This document shows, piece by piece, positions 19,519 through 20,000 of a stretch of 20,000 nucleotides of DNA. Position 1 is the first letter of the stretch, and each line of letters opens with the position of its first letter. The stretch covers positions 1 through 20,000 of the forward strand of contig JANDJZ010000632.1 in NCBI GenBank assembly GCA_027943245.1, given 5' to 3'. This DNA is from Acanthamoeba sp. SK_2022b (Eukaryota > Discosea > Longamoebia > Acanthamoebidae). A model generated the notes under the pieces. The model was not told the origin of the DNA, ran no database searches, and saw nothing but the letters and a program-made list of their open reading frames with translations. A program made the position numbers and the translations under genes.

Positions 19519-20000
19519 CTAGACGGCGGTGGCGACGGGGACGGCGGCGACGGGCACGCCGGTCGTGGTCGTGGTGGTGGTCTGCTCGGCGGCGGCCCGC
19601 ATGCCGGCGCGATAGGCCCGCTTGCTGATGATCTTCTTGCCGAAGGGCCACATGATGAACTTCATGAGCTTGGGGAACTCGACGATGAGAGGGAGGCCGA
19701 TGATGGTCACCGCCTGGATGACCATGAGCACGACGAGGAACAGGGCGAGCCACCAGCCGAAGAAGATGAGCCAAAGCACGTTGGCCACCTTGCACGCCGT
19801 GTCCCTGGGTCGCCTCAACGGGTTCTTCGACCTTTTACATAAAAAAAATAGATTAATAAATAATTACAAAATAAATATAAATAAATAAAACTGGCATTTG
19901 TTGTCGGCCCGTACCTGCCGCTACGCGAGATGGTGCCGTAGCCGACGGGCAGGAGGAGGTAGCGGGCAAACTTCCAGAACTCGTAGGCCATGGGCAGACC
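19519..20000 (-). CDS. YccF-family multi-pass membrane protein; 5' end beyond window
   Basis: Two exons are visible: 20000-19915 (open at the edge, ends phase 2) and 19831-19519. The last exon holds a clear YccF-type repeat: VANVLWLIFFGWWLALF, a second hydrophobic stretch with TIIGLPLIVEFPKLMKF, and the hallmark WPFGKK. The upstream exon contains GLPMAYEFWKFARYLLLPVG, which looks like the end of a first repeat, so the protein has the two-repeat layout of bacterial YccF. The C-terminus is a Thr run then Ala/Val/Pro-rich. YccF is known mainly as a bacterial inner-membrane family of unknown function; the cell location here is unknown. The acceptor of the last exon (TAAAAG) is weak but is in phase. 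Confidence 0.8.

Overview
The window looks like nuclear DNA of an intron-dense, GC-rich protist, most likely an Acanthamoeba-like amoebozoan. This is inferred from many short GT-AG introns, exons with strongly GC-biased third positions, introns and spacers full of simple repeats (CA, GT, CAC, TTTA, TTTTA), and the gene families present (a Roco kinase, DUF599 and YccF membrane proteins). There are no bacterial operon signals. I found no rRNA, tRNA, CRISPR array or recognisable transposon.

Layout. Six genes lie on the minus strand from 1 to about 10160, read right to left. Two are tandem paralogous genes for small Cys-rich type I membrane proteins (9587-10157 and 8109-8734). Between them is a broken coding fragment. 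Next come a nine-exon type II Golgi-type glycosyltransferase-like gene of the DUF6625 kind (6102-7973) and two tandem DUF599 membrane-protein genes with identical six-exon structure (4609-5787 and 2430-3667). The last is the 5' and central part of a gene fusing an MJ1316 (ex-DUF504) RNA-end-recognition domain to an endonuclease/exonuclease/phosphatase (EEP) catalytic domain (1-2197, 3' end outside the window). Divergent from these, on the plus strand, are a short intronless hypothetical gene (10928-11272) and a 24- or 25-exon Roc-COR-kinase (Roco) gene (11987-19409). A YccF-family membrane protein gene converges on the Roco gene from the right edge (19519-20000, 5' end outside the window).

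All exon boundaries were deduced by hand from GT/AG sites, phase agreement and protein-family continuity. Every multi-exon model stays in frame throughout. No shared pathway links all the genes. The main themes are local tandem duplication (two gene pairs), membrane and secretory proteins, one signalling kinase and one probable RNA-processing enzyme. The most notable items are the MJ1316-EEP fusion, the Roco protein with a degenerate GTPase G3 motif and large charged insertions, and the eukaryotic copy of the mainly bacterial YccF family.
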